Below are positions 7,955 to 16,370 of a DNA stretch of 64,000 nucleotides, piece by piece. The notes under the pieces are model-generated. The model saw only the letters and a program-made list of their open reading frames with translations. It ran no database searches and was not told the DNA's origin. How positions within the stretch are numbered: position 1 is the stretch's first letter; every line of letters begins with the position of its first letter. The stretch covers positions 40,920 to 104,919 of the forward strand of contig NZ_BJUK01000010.1 of the NCBI RefSeq assembly GCF_007989625.1, written 5' to 3'. This DNA comes from Bisbaumannia pacifica (GTDB lineage Bacteria; Pseudomonadota; Gammaproteobacteria; Pseudomonadales; Halomonadaceae). The position numbers were made by a program, and so were the translations under genes.

Positions 7955-9340
7955 CTATGAAGGCTCGTGATCGTCGAGGGGCGAGATGCCGTTGAATAGC
8001 AGGTTAAGGATGATGGCGGTGTTGGCGCCGAGTACCACGCTGGAGTCGAAGACCACGCGACTCCAGTCGGGCATGAAGTGGAAGAAATCGGGGCTGGCGA
8101 TGGGGATCATGGCGGCACCAAGGCTTAGACCGACGACCAGGAAATTGCGCAGATCCGTGTCGAAGTCGACGACCTTGAGGGTCTTGACCCCGGCGGCGAA
8201 GATCACGCCGAACATCATCAGGCCGGCGCCACCCACCACCGGCTTGGGTAGGGAAGCCACCAGTGCCGAGAGTTTGGGGAAGAGTCCCAGGCAGGCCAGC
8301 AGGAGGCCGGCCAGGCCCACCACCCAGCGGCTCTTCACGCCGGTGATATTGATTAGTGCGATGTTTTCCGAGAAGGCGGTGTAAGGGAAGGCATTGAACA
8401 CGCCACCAATCAGGGTCGAGATGCCATCGGCGCGGATCAGGTTGCCGATGTCTTGGCCGCGTGCCGGGCGACCCGCGATATCCCCCACCAGGATGGCGCC
8501 ACCGGCCGACTCCACCCAGGTGATGGTGACCACCAGGCACATGGTCAGGACGGGCACCAGGTGGAAGCTGGGGGCTCCAAAGAAGAAGGGCGGCGTCACC
8601 GCGACCCAGGAGGCCTGGTTGACGGCGGAGAAGTCCGCCATGCCGCCGAGGGTCGCGGCCAGGAGCCCGACGCCCAGTCCTACCAGGATGGCGATATTGG
8701 CCAGGAAGCCCCGGGCCAGACGATTGACCAGCAGGATGACCACCAGGACCCCGAAGGCCAGGGCGATATAGCGTGGTGCCCCGGCATCGGCGACATAGCC
8801 TCCCATCACATGCTGGATCGCCACCGGCATCAGGCTGACCCCGATGACCGCCAGCACCGAGCCCACCACCACCGGTGGCAACAGGCGAATGAGATGGGCG
8901 GCGAAGGGGGCGGCGATCAGGGCGAAGAGGCCCGCGGCGATGATGGCGCCGTAGATGGCCTGCATGATCGCCGCGGGGCCCGCCGAGGCCAGTATCGGGT
9001 CGGTACCGATGGCGATGATGGGAGTGACCGAGGCAAAAGTGACTCCCTGCATCAGGGGCAATCGGATACCGAATTTCCAGAAACCCACCGATTGGATCAC
9101 CGTGGCGATACCGCAGGTGAAAAGCCCGGCGCTGATCAACATGGCGATTTCCCGGGGCGCGAGACCCAGGGCACTGCCGATGATGAAGGGCACGGCCACG
9201 GTGCCGGAAATCATCACGCAGAGGTGTTGCAGGCTCAGTATCAGCATCCTGGGCAGGGGAAAGCGCTCATCCGCTGGACAGGAAGTGATGCCGCCCGGTA
9301 TGGCGGCAGATGGGGGGACCGAAGTGCTGCTCGTCTCCAT
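7955..9340 (-). CDS. NCS2 family xanthine/uracil permease
   Basis: This 461-residue inner-membrane protein has fourteen expected helices and typical NCS2 landmarks: QHLCVMISGTVAVPFIIG in helix 1 (about 37-54), the LPLMQGVTFASVTPI segment (about 93-107), and the substrate-proximal ESAGGAILVGDIAGR (about 277-291) with its conserved Glu. GNAFPYTAFSENI-type residues follow in FNAFPYTAFSEN. Such carriers import uracil, xanthine, guanine or urate with protons. A GGAGGG site precedes the ATG. It forms an operon with the deaminase and is divergent from a LysR gene across a 115-base AT-rich spacer with an operator-like site. Confidence 0.93.
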   Translation of the reverse strand: METSSTSVPPSAAIPGGITSCPADERFPLPRMLILSLQHLCVMISGTVAVPFIIGSALGLAPREIAMLISAGLFTCGIATVIQSVGFWKFGIRLPLMQGVTFASVTPIIAIGTDPILASAGPAAIMQAIYGAIIAAGLFALIAAPFAAHLIRLLPPVVVGSVLAVIGVSLMPVAIQHVMGGYVADAGAPRYIALAFGVLVVILLVNRLARGFLANIAILVGLGVGLLAATLGGMADFSAVNQASWVAVTPPFFFGAPSFHLVPVLTMCLVVTITWVESAGGAILVGDIAGRPARGQDIGNLIRADGISTLIGGVFNAFPYTAFSENIALINITGVKSRWVVGLAGLLLACLGLFPKLSALVASLPKPVVGGAGLMMFGVIFAAGVKTLKVVDFDTDLRNFLVVGLSLGAAMIPIASPDFFHFMPDWSRVVFDSSVVLGANTAIILNLLFNGISPLDDHEPS

Positions 9341-9427
9341 GGGACGACCCTCCGTAGCATTGTTGTTGTGACCAACTGGGGTTGGTAGGGCTACGATGGG
9401 ATTTTTATTGAGATAGAGAAAATTAAA

Positions 9428-9446
9428 ATCTATCGATTATTTAGAT
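9428..9446. promoter_or_regulatory. LysR-type box between permease and divergent regulator
   Basis: ATCT and AGAT are separated by exactly 11 bases (T-N11-A type), nested in a CTATC-N9-GATAG inverted repeat. A further GATAG half-site lies at 9412-9416. It sits 10 bases before the LysR start in a strikingly AT-rich spacer, as expected for an autoregulatory and divergent activation site. Confidence 0.6.
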
Positions 9447-9455
9447 AGGTGAGGC

Positions 9456-10352
9456 ATGCAGTTCACCCTTGAGCAGTTGCGACTCTTCGTCGGCGTGGCC
9501 GAGGCCGGTTCTTTCTCGGCGGCAGCGAGGCGCCTGGGCAAAGTGCAGTCGGCGGTCAGTACGGCGGTGGCTAACCTGGAGCTGGATCTGGGGGTCGAGT
9601 TGTTCTCCCGGGAGGGGCATAAGCCGTGTCTGACGGTGGCCGGGGAGGTGCTTTTGGAGGAAGCCCGGGCGGTGCTGATGCGAGCCCAGGCCCTGGAGGA
9701 GCGTGCCTTTGGCTTTACCCGGCAGGTAGAGGCGGAGCTGGTGATCGCGGTGGACGATGCCATTCCCCTGACCGCCATCGGGGCCGCCCTGGGAAACTGG
9801 CAGGGGGAGTATCCCGGCGTGGAGTTACGCCTGACCCGGTTGCCCATGCAGGAGGCCCCCGAGTGCCTGATGGCGGGCACCCTGGACCTGGCGTTGTTGC
9901 CGGTGCAGGCCAACTATCCTCGGGATCTCGCCTTTCAGCGGATCGGGCAGTTGCGCATGGTGGAGGTGGCCCGGCCGGAGCATCCCCTGGCACGGCGACA
10001 GGGCATCGGCTTCGCCGAGCTGGCGGATCATCGTCAGTTGGTATACGCCCCGCATGGCCAGGCGATCTCCACCAGCGAGTATGTGATCTCGCCGCAACGC
10101 TATGTCTGCGAGAGCTATGCCGCCTTGCTGGCGTTGCTCGGAGAGGGCCTGGGGTGGGCCATGGTGCCCCATCGTTTGGTGGCGGAGGCGCTGGCCGACG
10201 GACGGCTGGTCGAACTCGACCTGGCAGCCTATCCCTTCACGCCTTGGCTGGTGGGCGTCGATCTATTGTGGTGCCGTCGGCGTGGGCTGGGGCGGGCGGG
10301 GCAGGCTCTTCGCGAACAACTGGCCCGGGTGCCGTTGGGGGAGGTCGTGTAG
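9456..10352 (+). CDS. LysR family regulator of the base-salvage operon
   Basis: This 298-residue protein has an N-terminal LysR helix-turn-helix (residues 1-60; GSFSAAARRLGKVQSAVSTAV split over helices) and a C-terminal periplasmic-binding-like effector domain (about 90-295). It is divergently arranged with the NCS2 permease and deaminase, and a LysR box lies directly before its own start. The simplest reading is that it senses a nucleobase or a breakdown product and controls that operon as well as itself. The effector is unknown. There is no strong Shine-Dalgarno; GTGAGG lies 5 bases upstream. Confidence 0.88.
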   Translation: MQFTLEQLRLFVGVAEAGSFSAAARRLGKVQSAVSTAVANLELDLGVELFSREGHKPCLTVAGEVLLEEARAVLMRAQALEERAFGFTRQVEAELVIAVDDAIPLTAIGAALGNWQGEYPGVELRLTRLPMQEAPECLMAGTLDLALLPVQANYPRDLAFQRIGQLRMVEVARPEHPLARRQGIGFAELADHRQLVYAPHGQAISTSEYVISPQRYVCESYAALLALLGEGLGWAMVPHRLVAEALADGRLVELDLAAYPFTPWLVGVDLLWCRRRGLGRAGQALREQLARVPLGEVV

Positions 10353-10393
10353 CCTTGGCCTCGGGGAGGCGGGCTGACGGCCCGTGAATAGCA

Positions 10394-10418
10394 AAGCCCC
10401 GGCACGAGGCCGGGGCTT
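10394..10418 (-). terminator. Hairpin terminator after the 103-residue gene (repeat copy 2)
   Basis: Nine-base arms (AAGCCCCGG and CCGGGGCTT) enclose CACGAGG. On the minus strand the stem is followed by TGCTATTC. It lies immediately 3' of the hypothetical gene at 10423 and resembles the copy near 7377. Confidence 0.55.
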
Positions 10419-10422
10419 GGGA

Positions 10423-10734
10423 TCAGCGGCGCGGCTCTTCCTCGAAGAGCTCCGCCTTGGCGTCGCGCATCACCGCCTCGCAGGCGGCCTGATGGGCGAG
10501 CTGGGTGAGTAGGCCCTGGGTCAACTCGAAGCCCTTGCCCAGGCAGGTATCCACCTCCTGCTGGCTCACCGCGGGGGCGACATCGTAGTCGATCTTGAGG
10601 GTACGGCCCCGTCTTTCGAGGCGGTCGGCGAAGCGTCGCAATGACCAGGCGAAGCGGGTTCGCCAGTTGGCTGATTCTTCCACGCCGTCGTTTACGCTAA
10701 AGGTGCATCGCCACTCAGGTTTGTAGACCTTCAT
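10423..10734 (-). CDS. Conserved-looking hypothetical protein of 103 residues
   Basis: I do not recognise the family. The protein is soluble and basic in the middle (RRFADRLERRGRTLKID, about 33-49). It begins with a short beta-rich stretch (MKVYKPEWRCTFSVND) and ends in an acidic helix (AKAELFEEEPRR). Three cysteines are scattered without a metal motif. A GAGG-like site lies before the start, and a hairpin terminator follows directly, so it appears to be a monocistronic gene. Nothing adjacent suggests a function. Confidence 0.6.
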   Translation of the reverse strand: MKVYKPEWRCTFSVNDGVEESANWRTRFAWSLRRFADRLERRGRTLKIDYDVAPAVSQQEVDTCLGKGFELTQGLLTQLAHQAACEAVMRDAKAELFEEEPRR

Positions 10735-10884
10735 GTGAACCTCCCGTACTGGCTTGGAAAGAATGATCGCTCGTCGTGGTATCTCCGCTGAAAATCACCT
10801 GCCGTTCCATCATACAGGCTAGCAGCCATAAGGAAAGCGTAAGGCTGACGGCGAAGCGGGGACTCACTCCGGGCGATGCCTCGG

Positions 10885-11799
10885 CTACTCAGCAGGGCCG
10901 CTCAGGGTCGCCTGCAGCTCCTGCTCCAGGGGGGCGAGGCTATCCCGTAGCCAGTCGCGGAAGGCGGCCGCCCGGGGACTCGCCATGACCCCGGGCAGGC
11001 CGACCAGGTAGTAGGCGAACTCGGTACGTCGCCAGGGACGCAGGGGGCATAGGCTGCCCTCACGCAGGGGTTGCCGTGCCACCGTGAAACGCGTCAGGCA
11101 GAGCCCCAGGCCTTGCTGGCAGGCGGCCAGAGCCAGGCCGGCATCGGAGACCCGCAGCCGGGGCAGGTCGTTGGTCTCATGGAGGCCCTCGGCGTGCCAC
11201 CAGGGGCGCCAATGGCTCCAGGGCTCGGTGGCGGTGGCACCGCCGTCCTCGATAAATCGCCACCGTCGCCAATTGCCGGCGGCCTCTGCCGGTCCCACCA
11301 CGGTGATGGCATCGCCCAGCAGGTAGTCGGCGCGCAGGCCGGGGTAGTGGCCGCCACCGAAGCGGATCGCCAGGTCGGCCTCGCTGCGATGCAGGTCGAC
11401 CAGGCGGTCGGCGCCCAGCAGCTCGAGGCGCAGTCCCGGGTGGCGTTGCAGCAGGTTGCCGAGGCGCGGCAGTAGGCAGTGGCGGGTGAATGACTGGGGC
11501 GCCGAGACCCTCAGGGGACCATCGATGGGCGGTCGGCCGAGCTCGGCGGTGGCCTGCTCGATCAGCGCGAAGGCCTCGGCGAGGCGTTCCCGGTAGCGTT
11601 CGCCGGCTTGGGTCAGGGCCACGCCCCGGGGGCGCCGCTCGAAGAGACGCACGCCCAGCTCGGCTTCCAAGGCCTTGATGCGATGGCTGACCGCGGCGGG
11701 GGTGACGTGCAGCGCCTCGGCGGCGGTGCGGAAGCTGCCCAGGCGGGCCGCCGTTTCGAAGGCGTTGAGGGTAGCCAGGGGGAGGCGTCGAGGGTGCAT
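10885..11799 (-). CDS. LysR family regulator, GcvA-like
   Basis: This 304-residue protein shows the N-terminal pattern typical of the GcvA branch: PLATLNAFETAARLGSF at residues 6-22, then a helix-turn-helix with HVTPAAVSHRIKALEAELG (about 35-53). The effector domain contains SAPQSFTRHCLLPRLG and DLAIRFGGG, also typical of this branch. It is divergent from phzF across about 100 bases holding a small TTAGC-CTT-GCTAA palindrome next to its own start codon. It therefore probably controls phzF and itself. The ligand is unknown. Confidence 0.9.
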   Translation of the reverse strand: MHPRRLPLATLNAFETAARLGSFRTAAEALHVTPAAVSHRIKALEAELGVRLFERRPRGVALTQAGERYRERLAEAFALIEQATAELGRPPIDGPLRVSAPQSFTRHCLLPRLGNLLQRHPGLRLELLGADRLVDLHRSEADLAIRFGGGHYPGLRADYLLGDAITVVGPAEAAGNWRRWRFIEDGGATATEPWSHWRPWWHAEGLHETNDLPRLRVSDAGLALAACQQGLGLCLTRFTVARQPLREGSLCPLRPWRRTEFAYYLVGLPGVMASPRAAAFRDWLRDSLAPLEQELQATLSGPAE

Positions 11800-11802
11800 G
11801 GG

Positions 11803-11815
11803 TTAGCCTTGCTAA
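11803..11815. promoter_or_regulatory. TTAGC palindrome in the LysR/phzF spacer
   Basis: TTAGC and GCTAA are separated by CTT, four bases upstream of the LysR start codon. A further GCTAA half-site occurs about 40 bases on. The position fits an autoregulatory operator, but the short arms leave this uncertain. Confidence 0.35.
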
Positions 11816-11900
11816 GCCTATGGGTGAAAAAGCATTCGTTGTCATTAAACCAGCTAACGAGAGAATGGGAACCTCCTCTACCACGACACGGGAGTGCCCC

Positions 11901-12743
11901 ATGACCGAGCGCCTCTATCGCCTCGCCGCTTTCACCCAGGACCCCCGGGGTGGCAACCCGGCCGGAGTCTGGCTGGGAGAGACGCTGCCCCCGGCCGCCA
12001 CCATGCAAGAGCTCGCCACCGAGGTGGGCTATTCCGAGACCATCTTCCTGGCTCCCCTCGGGGAGGGGCGCTACCGGGTGCGCTATTACAGTCCCGCCAA
12101 GGAGATCGATTTCTGCGGTCATGCCAGCGTGGCCGCCGGTGTGGTGCTGGGGCGCCTGCATGGCCCGGACACCTACCGCTTGGAGACCGCCATCGGCGAG
12201 GTGCCGCTGGAGGTGAGCCGACACGGCGAGTCCTGGTGGGCCACCCTGGTCTCGGTGACGCCGCAACAGCGCCCGGCGTCGGCGGCGCTGGTCGCCGAGA
12301 CCCTGGCCTGCCTGGGCTGGCGAGCCGAGGAGCTGGACCCCGAGTTGCCACCGGTGCTGGCCTATGCCGGGGTCTGGCACCTGGTGCTGGCGGCGTCCAG
12401 CCACGATCGCCTGGCGCGGCTGGATTACGACTTCGAGGCGCTCAAGGCATTGATGACCCGGGAGGGGCTGACCACCCTGCCACTGATCTGGCGCGACGCC
12501 GAGGGCGTCTTCCATGCACGCAACCCCTTCCCGGTGGGCGGGGTGGTGGAGGACCCGGCCACCGGCGCCGCGGCGGCGGCCCTCGGCGGCTACCTGCGGG
12601 ATGCCGGCTTGATGGCGGCGCCGGCGCGGCTGACGATCCGCCAGGGCGAGGCGATGGGCCAGCCGAGCCGCCTGGAGGTGACCCTGCCCGAGCGCGGTGG
12701 CATCCGGGTCAGCGGCACGGCGGTCTCGCTGGAGACGCCCTAA
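11901..12743 (+). CDS. PhzF family isomerase-like protein
   Basis: This 280-residue protein has the two-fold diaminopimelate-epimerase-like architecture of PhzF. The N-terminal half shows NPAGVWLGE (about 19-27), SETIFLAP with the conserved catalytic-position Glu (about 45-52), and the YYSPAKEIDFCGHAS block (about 64-78). The C-terminal half has NPFPVGGVVEDPATGAAAAAL (about 208-228, written here as one 20-plus motif region). Phenazine PhzF isomerises DHHA, but most relatives have unknown substrates, and no phenazine genes are present. CGGGAG precedes the ATG at 11901, and it is divergent from a GcvA-like regulator. Confidence 0.9.
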   Translation: MTERLYRLAAFTQDPRGGNPAGVWLGETLPPAATMQELATEVGYSETIFLAPLGEGRYRVRYYSPAKEIDFCGHASVAAGVVLGRLHGPDTYRLETAIGEVPLEVSRHGESWWATLVSVTPQQRPASAALVAETLACLGWRAEELDPELPPVLAYAGVWHLVLAASSHDRLARLDYDFEALKALMTREGLTTLPLIWRDAEGVFHARNPFPVGGVVEDPATGAAAAALGGYLRDAGLMAAPARLTIRQGEAMGQPSRLEVTLPERGGIRVSGTAVSLETP

Positions 12744-12890
12744 CCCGAGGAAGTCCTCCTGCTCCGGCCGTTCGTATCACGTTAGCGGTATGTCACCGCG
12801 TTTTCTGCTAGGCTTGGCGCCCGTGGGCGCCAGGCCCGTTGCTCGTTGCCGGCCCTCTCTCCTCTCCCCATCTCGCAGGACCCCGCTACC

Positions 12891-14303
12891 ATGTCCGATG
12901 CCGCCGCTCACGCCGGGGCCTTCTCCGCCTTGCCCCTAGCGCCGGAACTGCTCGCCAACCTGGCCTCCCTGGGCTATCACGCCATGACGCCGATCCAGGC
13001 CGCCAGCCTGCCGGCGACCCTGGCCGGCCGCGACCTGATCGCCCAGGCCAAGACCGGCTCCGGCAAGACCGCGGCCTTCGGCCTGGGCCTGTTGTCGCGG
13101 CTCGAGCGGGACAGCTTCCGGGTCCAGGCCCTGGTGCTCTGTCCTACCCGGGAGCTGGCCGATCAGGTGGCCGGCGAGCTGCGCCGACTGGCGCGGACCC
13201 TGGCCAATGTGAAGGTGCTGACCCTGTGCGGTGGCGCACCCTTCGGTCCCCAACTGGCCTCCCTGGCCCATGGGGCGCATATCGTGGTGGGTACCCCGGG
13301 GCGGGTGGAGGAGCATCTGCGCAAGGGCAGCCTCGACCTGGGCGGTCTCGCCAGCCTGGTGCTGGACGAGGCGGATCGCATGCTGGACATGGGCTTCCAG
13401 GCCACCCTGGAGGCCATCGTCGCCGCCACCCCGGCCAGCCGCCAGACGCTGCTGTTCAGCGCCACCGGCCTGCAGGGGGCGGGAGCCGAGGCGCTGCGCC
13501 CCATCGCCGCGGCGTTGCTGCGCGATCCGTTCGAGGTGGCGTTGACCGAGACCCATGACGAGACCAGCATTCGTCAGCACTTCCATCGGGTCGCCGACGA
13601 GGCGGCCCGCCTGCCGGCCCTGTGCCGCCTGCTGCGCCATCATCGTCCCGAGTCCAGCGTGGTGTTTTGCAACACCAAGCGCGAGACCCAGGAGCTGGCC
13701 GAGGCCCTGAACCGCGAGGGCTTCAGTGCCCTGGCCCTGCACGGTGACCTGGAGCAGCGCGACCGCGACCGCCTGCTGGTGCTGTTCGCCAACAAGAGCG
13801 TGTCGATCCTGGTGGCCACCGATGTGGCGGCGCGGGGCCTGGATATCGAGGCCCTGGACGCGGTCTTCAATTACCAGCTCGCCCGGGACCTGGCGGTGCA
13901 TGTGCACCGGGTGGGGCGCACTGGCCGGGCCGGCGGCTCCGGGGTGGCCTGCACCCTGGTGGCCGAAGCGGAGGCCTACCGCCTGGAGCGCCTCGCCGAC
14001 TTCCTCGGCGAGATCCTCGATACCGAGCCGCTGCCCAGCCCCCGCGACACCGCCCCCCTGGTGCCGCCCATGGCCACCCTGCAGCTCGGCAGCGGCAAGA
14101 AGCAGAAGCTGCGCCCCGGCGATATCCTCGGCGCCCTGACCGGCGAGGGCGGTATCGCCGGCGACCAGGTGGGCAAGATCAAGGTAATGGCGAACAGCGC
14201 CTATGTGGCGGTGCGCCGCGAGGTGGCCAAGCCGGCCCTGGCCAAGCTCGAGGGGGACAAACTCAAGGGGCGCAGCGTTCGCGTGCGCCGCGTCAGCCGC
14301 TGA
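12891..14303 (+). CDS. dbpA: ATP-dependent RNA helicase DbpA
   Basis: This DEAD-box helicase of about 470 residues has a Q-motif (MTPIQ, 32-36), Walker A AKTGSGKT (53-60), PTRELA, DEAD at 159-162 and SAT at 190-192. The helicase C domain carries VATDVAARGLDI and HRVGRTGRAG. The last 75 residues (about 395-470) form the DbpA RNA-binding domain, which targets hairpin 92 of 23S rRNA during late 50S assembly. Beginning at the ATG at 12891 gives the usual length (E. coli 457). It is followed 18 bases later by a RIO1-type kinase, suggesting one ribosome-maturation-linked transcript. Confidence 0.93.
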   Translation: MSDAAAHAGAFSALPLAPELLANLASLGYHAMTPIQAASLPATLAGRDLIAQAKTGSGKTAAFGLGLLSRLERDSFRVQALVLCPTRELADQVAGELRRLARTLANVKVLTLCGGAPFGPQLASLAHGAHIVVGTPGRVEEHLRKGSLDLGGLASLVLDEADRMLDMGFQATLEAIVAATPASRQTLLFSATGLQGAGAEALRPIAAALLRDPFEVALTETHDETSIRQHFHRVADEAARLPALCRLLRHHRPESSVVFCNTKRETQELAEALNREGFSALALHGDLEQRDRDRLLVLFANKSVSILVATDVAARGLDIEALDAVFNYQLARDLAVHVHRVGRTGRAGGSGVACTLVAEAEAYRLERLADFLGEILDTEPLPSPRDTAPLVPPMATLQLGSGKKQKLRPGDILGALTGEGGIAGDQVGKIKVMANSAYVAVRREVAKPALAKLEGDKLKGRSVRVRRVSR

Positions 14304-14321
14304 ACCGATCGAACAGGTGCC

Positions 14322-15182
14322 ATGAAAGTCCCCAAACGCTTACAACCCCTGCTGGACGATGGCCTGATCGAGTCGGTCGAGAGTCAGCTGATGAGTGGCA
14401 AGGAAGCCCAGGTCTATGTGGTGCGCGCCGGCGGCGAGCTGCGCTGCGCCAAGGTCTTCAAGGAGGCCAAACAGCGTAGCTTCAAGCAGGCGGTGCAGTA
14501 CCAGGAGGGCCGCAAGGATCGCAACAGCCGGCGTAGCCGGGCCATGGCCAAGAAGACCCGCTATGGCCAGAAAGAGCAGGAGCAGGCCTGGCTGAATGCC
14601 GAGGTGGATGCCCTCTATCGACTGGCCGAGGCCGGCGTGCGGGTGCCCCGGCCCTATGGCTTCGTCGATGGGGTGCTGCTGATGGAGCGCATCGCCGACG
14701 CCGAGGGGGTGGTGGCGCCGCGCCTGGATGACGTCGTGCTCGAGCCCGACCAGGCCCGCGACTACCATGCCCAAGTGATGCGCGAGGTGGTGCGCATGCT
14801 GTGCGCCGGCCTGGTGCATGGCGACCTCTCCGAATTCAATGTGCTGCTCGATGCGCACGGCCCGGTGATTATCGACCTGCCCCAGGCGGTGGATGCGGCG
14901 GGCAACAACAGCGCCGCCATGCTGCTGCGCCGCGACGTGGACACCATGCGCGCCTACTTCGGGCGCTTCGCCCCGGAGCTCTTGGCGAGCGACTATGGTC
15001 GCGAGATCTGGGCCCTCTATGAGGCCGGCGAGCTGCATCCCGACTCGCCCTTGAGCGGCACCTTCGAGGAAGCGTCCCAGGGCGTCGATGTCGACGAATT
15101 GCTGGCGGTGATCGAGGATGCCCGCGAAGAAGAGGCCGAGCGCCTGGCCGCCCTGGTCGAGCGCGACGCCGGCGACGCCTGA
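14322..15182 (+). CDS. RIO1-family serine protein kinase
   Basis: This 286-residue RIO kinase has an ATP-anchoring Lys44 (CAKVFKEAK), the RIO flexible loop with NSRRSRAMAKKTRYG (about 69-83), catalytic HGDLSEFN (166-173, Asp168 and Asn173) and the metal-binding IIDLPQ (Asp185). It ends in an acidic tail. Archaeal and eukaryotic RIO1 acts in small-subunit biogenesis; the bacterial branch is poorly characterised. It lies 18 bases after dbpA, so it probably shares a transcript with an rRNA helicase, and that context hints at a ribosome-related role here too. That role is inference. Confidence 0.9.
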   Translation: MKVPKRLQPLLDDGLIESVESQLMSGKEAQVYVVRAGGELRCAKVFKEAKQRSFKQAVQYQEGRKDRNSRRSRAMAKKTRYGQKEQEQAWLNAEVDALYRLAEAGVRVPRPYGFVDGVLLMERIADAEGVVAPRLDDVVLEPDQARDYHAQVMREVVRMLCAGLVHGDLSEFNVLLDAHGPVIIDLPQAVDAAGNNSAAMLLRRDVDTMRAYFGRFAPELLASDYGREIWALYEAGELHPDSPLSGTFEEASQGVDVDELLAVIEDAREEEAERLAALVERDAGDA

Positions 15183-15242
15183 GGTCCCACGGATTCAGGC
15201 GCGCCCTTTTCTATTTTCCTGGCACTTACCCGGAGCCCCACC

Positions 15243-15443
15243 ATGCCCATCGTGACCATTCAGCAGTTTCCCCGCAGCGTCGAGCAGAAGCGCGAGCTGG
15301 CGCGGCGCATCACCCAGGCCTTCGCCGAGGTCTATGGCGCCGAGGAGGCGTCGGTGCAGGTGTTCTTCAGCGAGGTGGAGGGAGAGAACTGGGCCAAGGG
15401 GGGCGTGATGGGCTGCGACAGGCCCGCCGACCCCAAGGCCTAG
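15243..15443 (+). CDS. 4-oxalocrotonate tautomerase family protein
   Basis: This 66-residue protein starts Met-Pro-Ile, and the Pro exposed after Met removal is the catalytic base of the tautomerase superfamily. The rest follows the small 4-OT subunit pattern (beta-strand, helix with KRELARRITQAF, strand VQVFFSEVEGENW), with Arg-rich helix residues available for substrate binding. Length is typical (60-80 residues), and the enzyme would be a hexamer or trimer of dimers. No aromatic-degradation genes are nearby, so the substrate is unknown. It follows the RIO kinase by 60 bases and precedes a convergent terminator. Confidence 0.88.
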   Translation: MPIVTIQQFPRSVEQKRELARRITQAFAEVYGAEEASVQVFFSEVEGENWAKGGVMGCDRPADPKA

Positions 15444-15450
15444 GGGGAGG

Positions 15451-15473
15451 CCGCCGCCCGGGCCGGGCGGCGG
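15451..15473. terminator. GC-rich hairpin between convergent tautomerase and yeeN
   Basis: Perfect ten-base arms (CCGCCGCCCG and CGGGCGGCGG) around GGC separate the two convergent stops. No T-run is present on either side, so efficient Rho-independent termination is uncertain. Confidence 0.4.
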
Positions 15474-15481
15474 AACGCGCC

Positions 15482-16210
15482 TCAGGCCTCGTCGGGCAGT
15501 TCGGCGTTATGGAAGACGTTCTGGACGTCGTCCAGGTCGTTGAGCAGGTCGAGGAATTTCTCGAACATCGCCACGTCGTCACCCTCCACCGGGGTGGTGG
15601 TCTGGGGCACGAACTGGATCTCGTCGACCTCGAAGTCGAGCTCGCCGAAGGCGCCCAGCAGCGCCTGCTTGGCCTTGGCGTATTCGGTATGCGGAGCGAA
15701 GACGGTGATCTGGCCGTTTTCGTTCTCGATGTCGGTGACATCGACATCGCCCTCCATCAGCGCCTCCAGGGCCGCCTCCTCGTCATCGCCGGCATAGGCC
15801 AGGATGGCGCAGTGGTCGAACATATGGCTGACGCTGCCGGGGGTGCCGATCTTCGACTTGGTCTTGGTGAAGCAGGCGCGCACGTCGCCGAAGGTGCGGT
15901 TGGGGTTATCGGTGAGGCAGTCGACGATGACCATCACGTTGCCGGGGCCGAAGCCTTCGTAGCGGGCCGGGGAGTAGTCTTCGCCGCCCACACCGCTGGC
16001 CTTGTCGAGGGCCTTGTCGATCACATGGCTGGGCACCTGGTCCTTCTTGGCCCGCTCGATCAGGCCGCGCAGCGCCAGGTTGCCATTGGGGTCGGTGCCG
16101 CCGGACTTGGCGACGACGTAGATCTCGCGCCCGTACTTGCTGTAGACCTTGGTCTTGGCGGCGGCCGTCTTGGCCATGGATTCCTTGCGGTTCTGGAAGG
16201 CTCTGCCCAT
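15482..16210 (-). CDS. yeeN: YebC/PmpR family protein, YeeN branch
   Basis: This 242-residue protein matches the YebC/TACO1 fold. It follows the YeeN branch: MGRAFQNR start, then [18 protein letters not shown] (about 22-39), [14 protein letters not shown] (about 60-73), [18 protein letters not shown] (about 85-102), [11 protein letters not shown] (about 121-131), and an acidic C-terminus. The start at 16210 is chosen because the family begins MGRAFQ or MGRKW; the frame remains open upstream. YebC-type proteins act in transcription regulation and, as shown for TACO1 and YebC2, in relieving ribosome stalling at proline stretches. It is a single-gene unit here. Confidence 0.9.
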   Translation of the reverse strand: MGRAFQNRKESMAKTAAAKTKVYSKYGREIYVVAKSGGTDPNGNLALRGLIERAKKDQVPSHVIDKALDKASGVGGEDYSPARYEGFGPGNVMVIVDCLTDNPNRTFGDVRACFTKTKSKIGTPGSVSHMFDHCAILAYAGDDEEAALEALMEGDVDVTDIENENGQITVFAPHTEYAKAKQALLGAFGELDFEVDEIQFVPQTTTPVEGDDVAMFEKFLDLLNDLDDVQNVFHNAELPDEA

Positions 16211-16370
16211 TGCTGTTCTCACCGGATCAAAAACGATGGCAGGAATCTTACTGAACAACGGAAAGCGGTAACAAGCTTAATTCCGGTGGCGGCGGTCGCG
16301 GCGCCCGGGGAAGGCTGCCATGCTGAAGGTACCCGATCCATGCCCCGTCCTCGGGGGAGGGAGGTTCGCC

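Noticed and set aside
11901..12743. Phenazine biosynthesis based on PhzF
   Set aside because: No other phz genes occur; most PhzF-like proteins are unrelated to phenazines.
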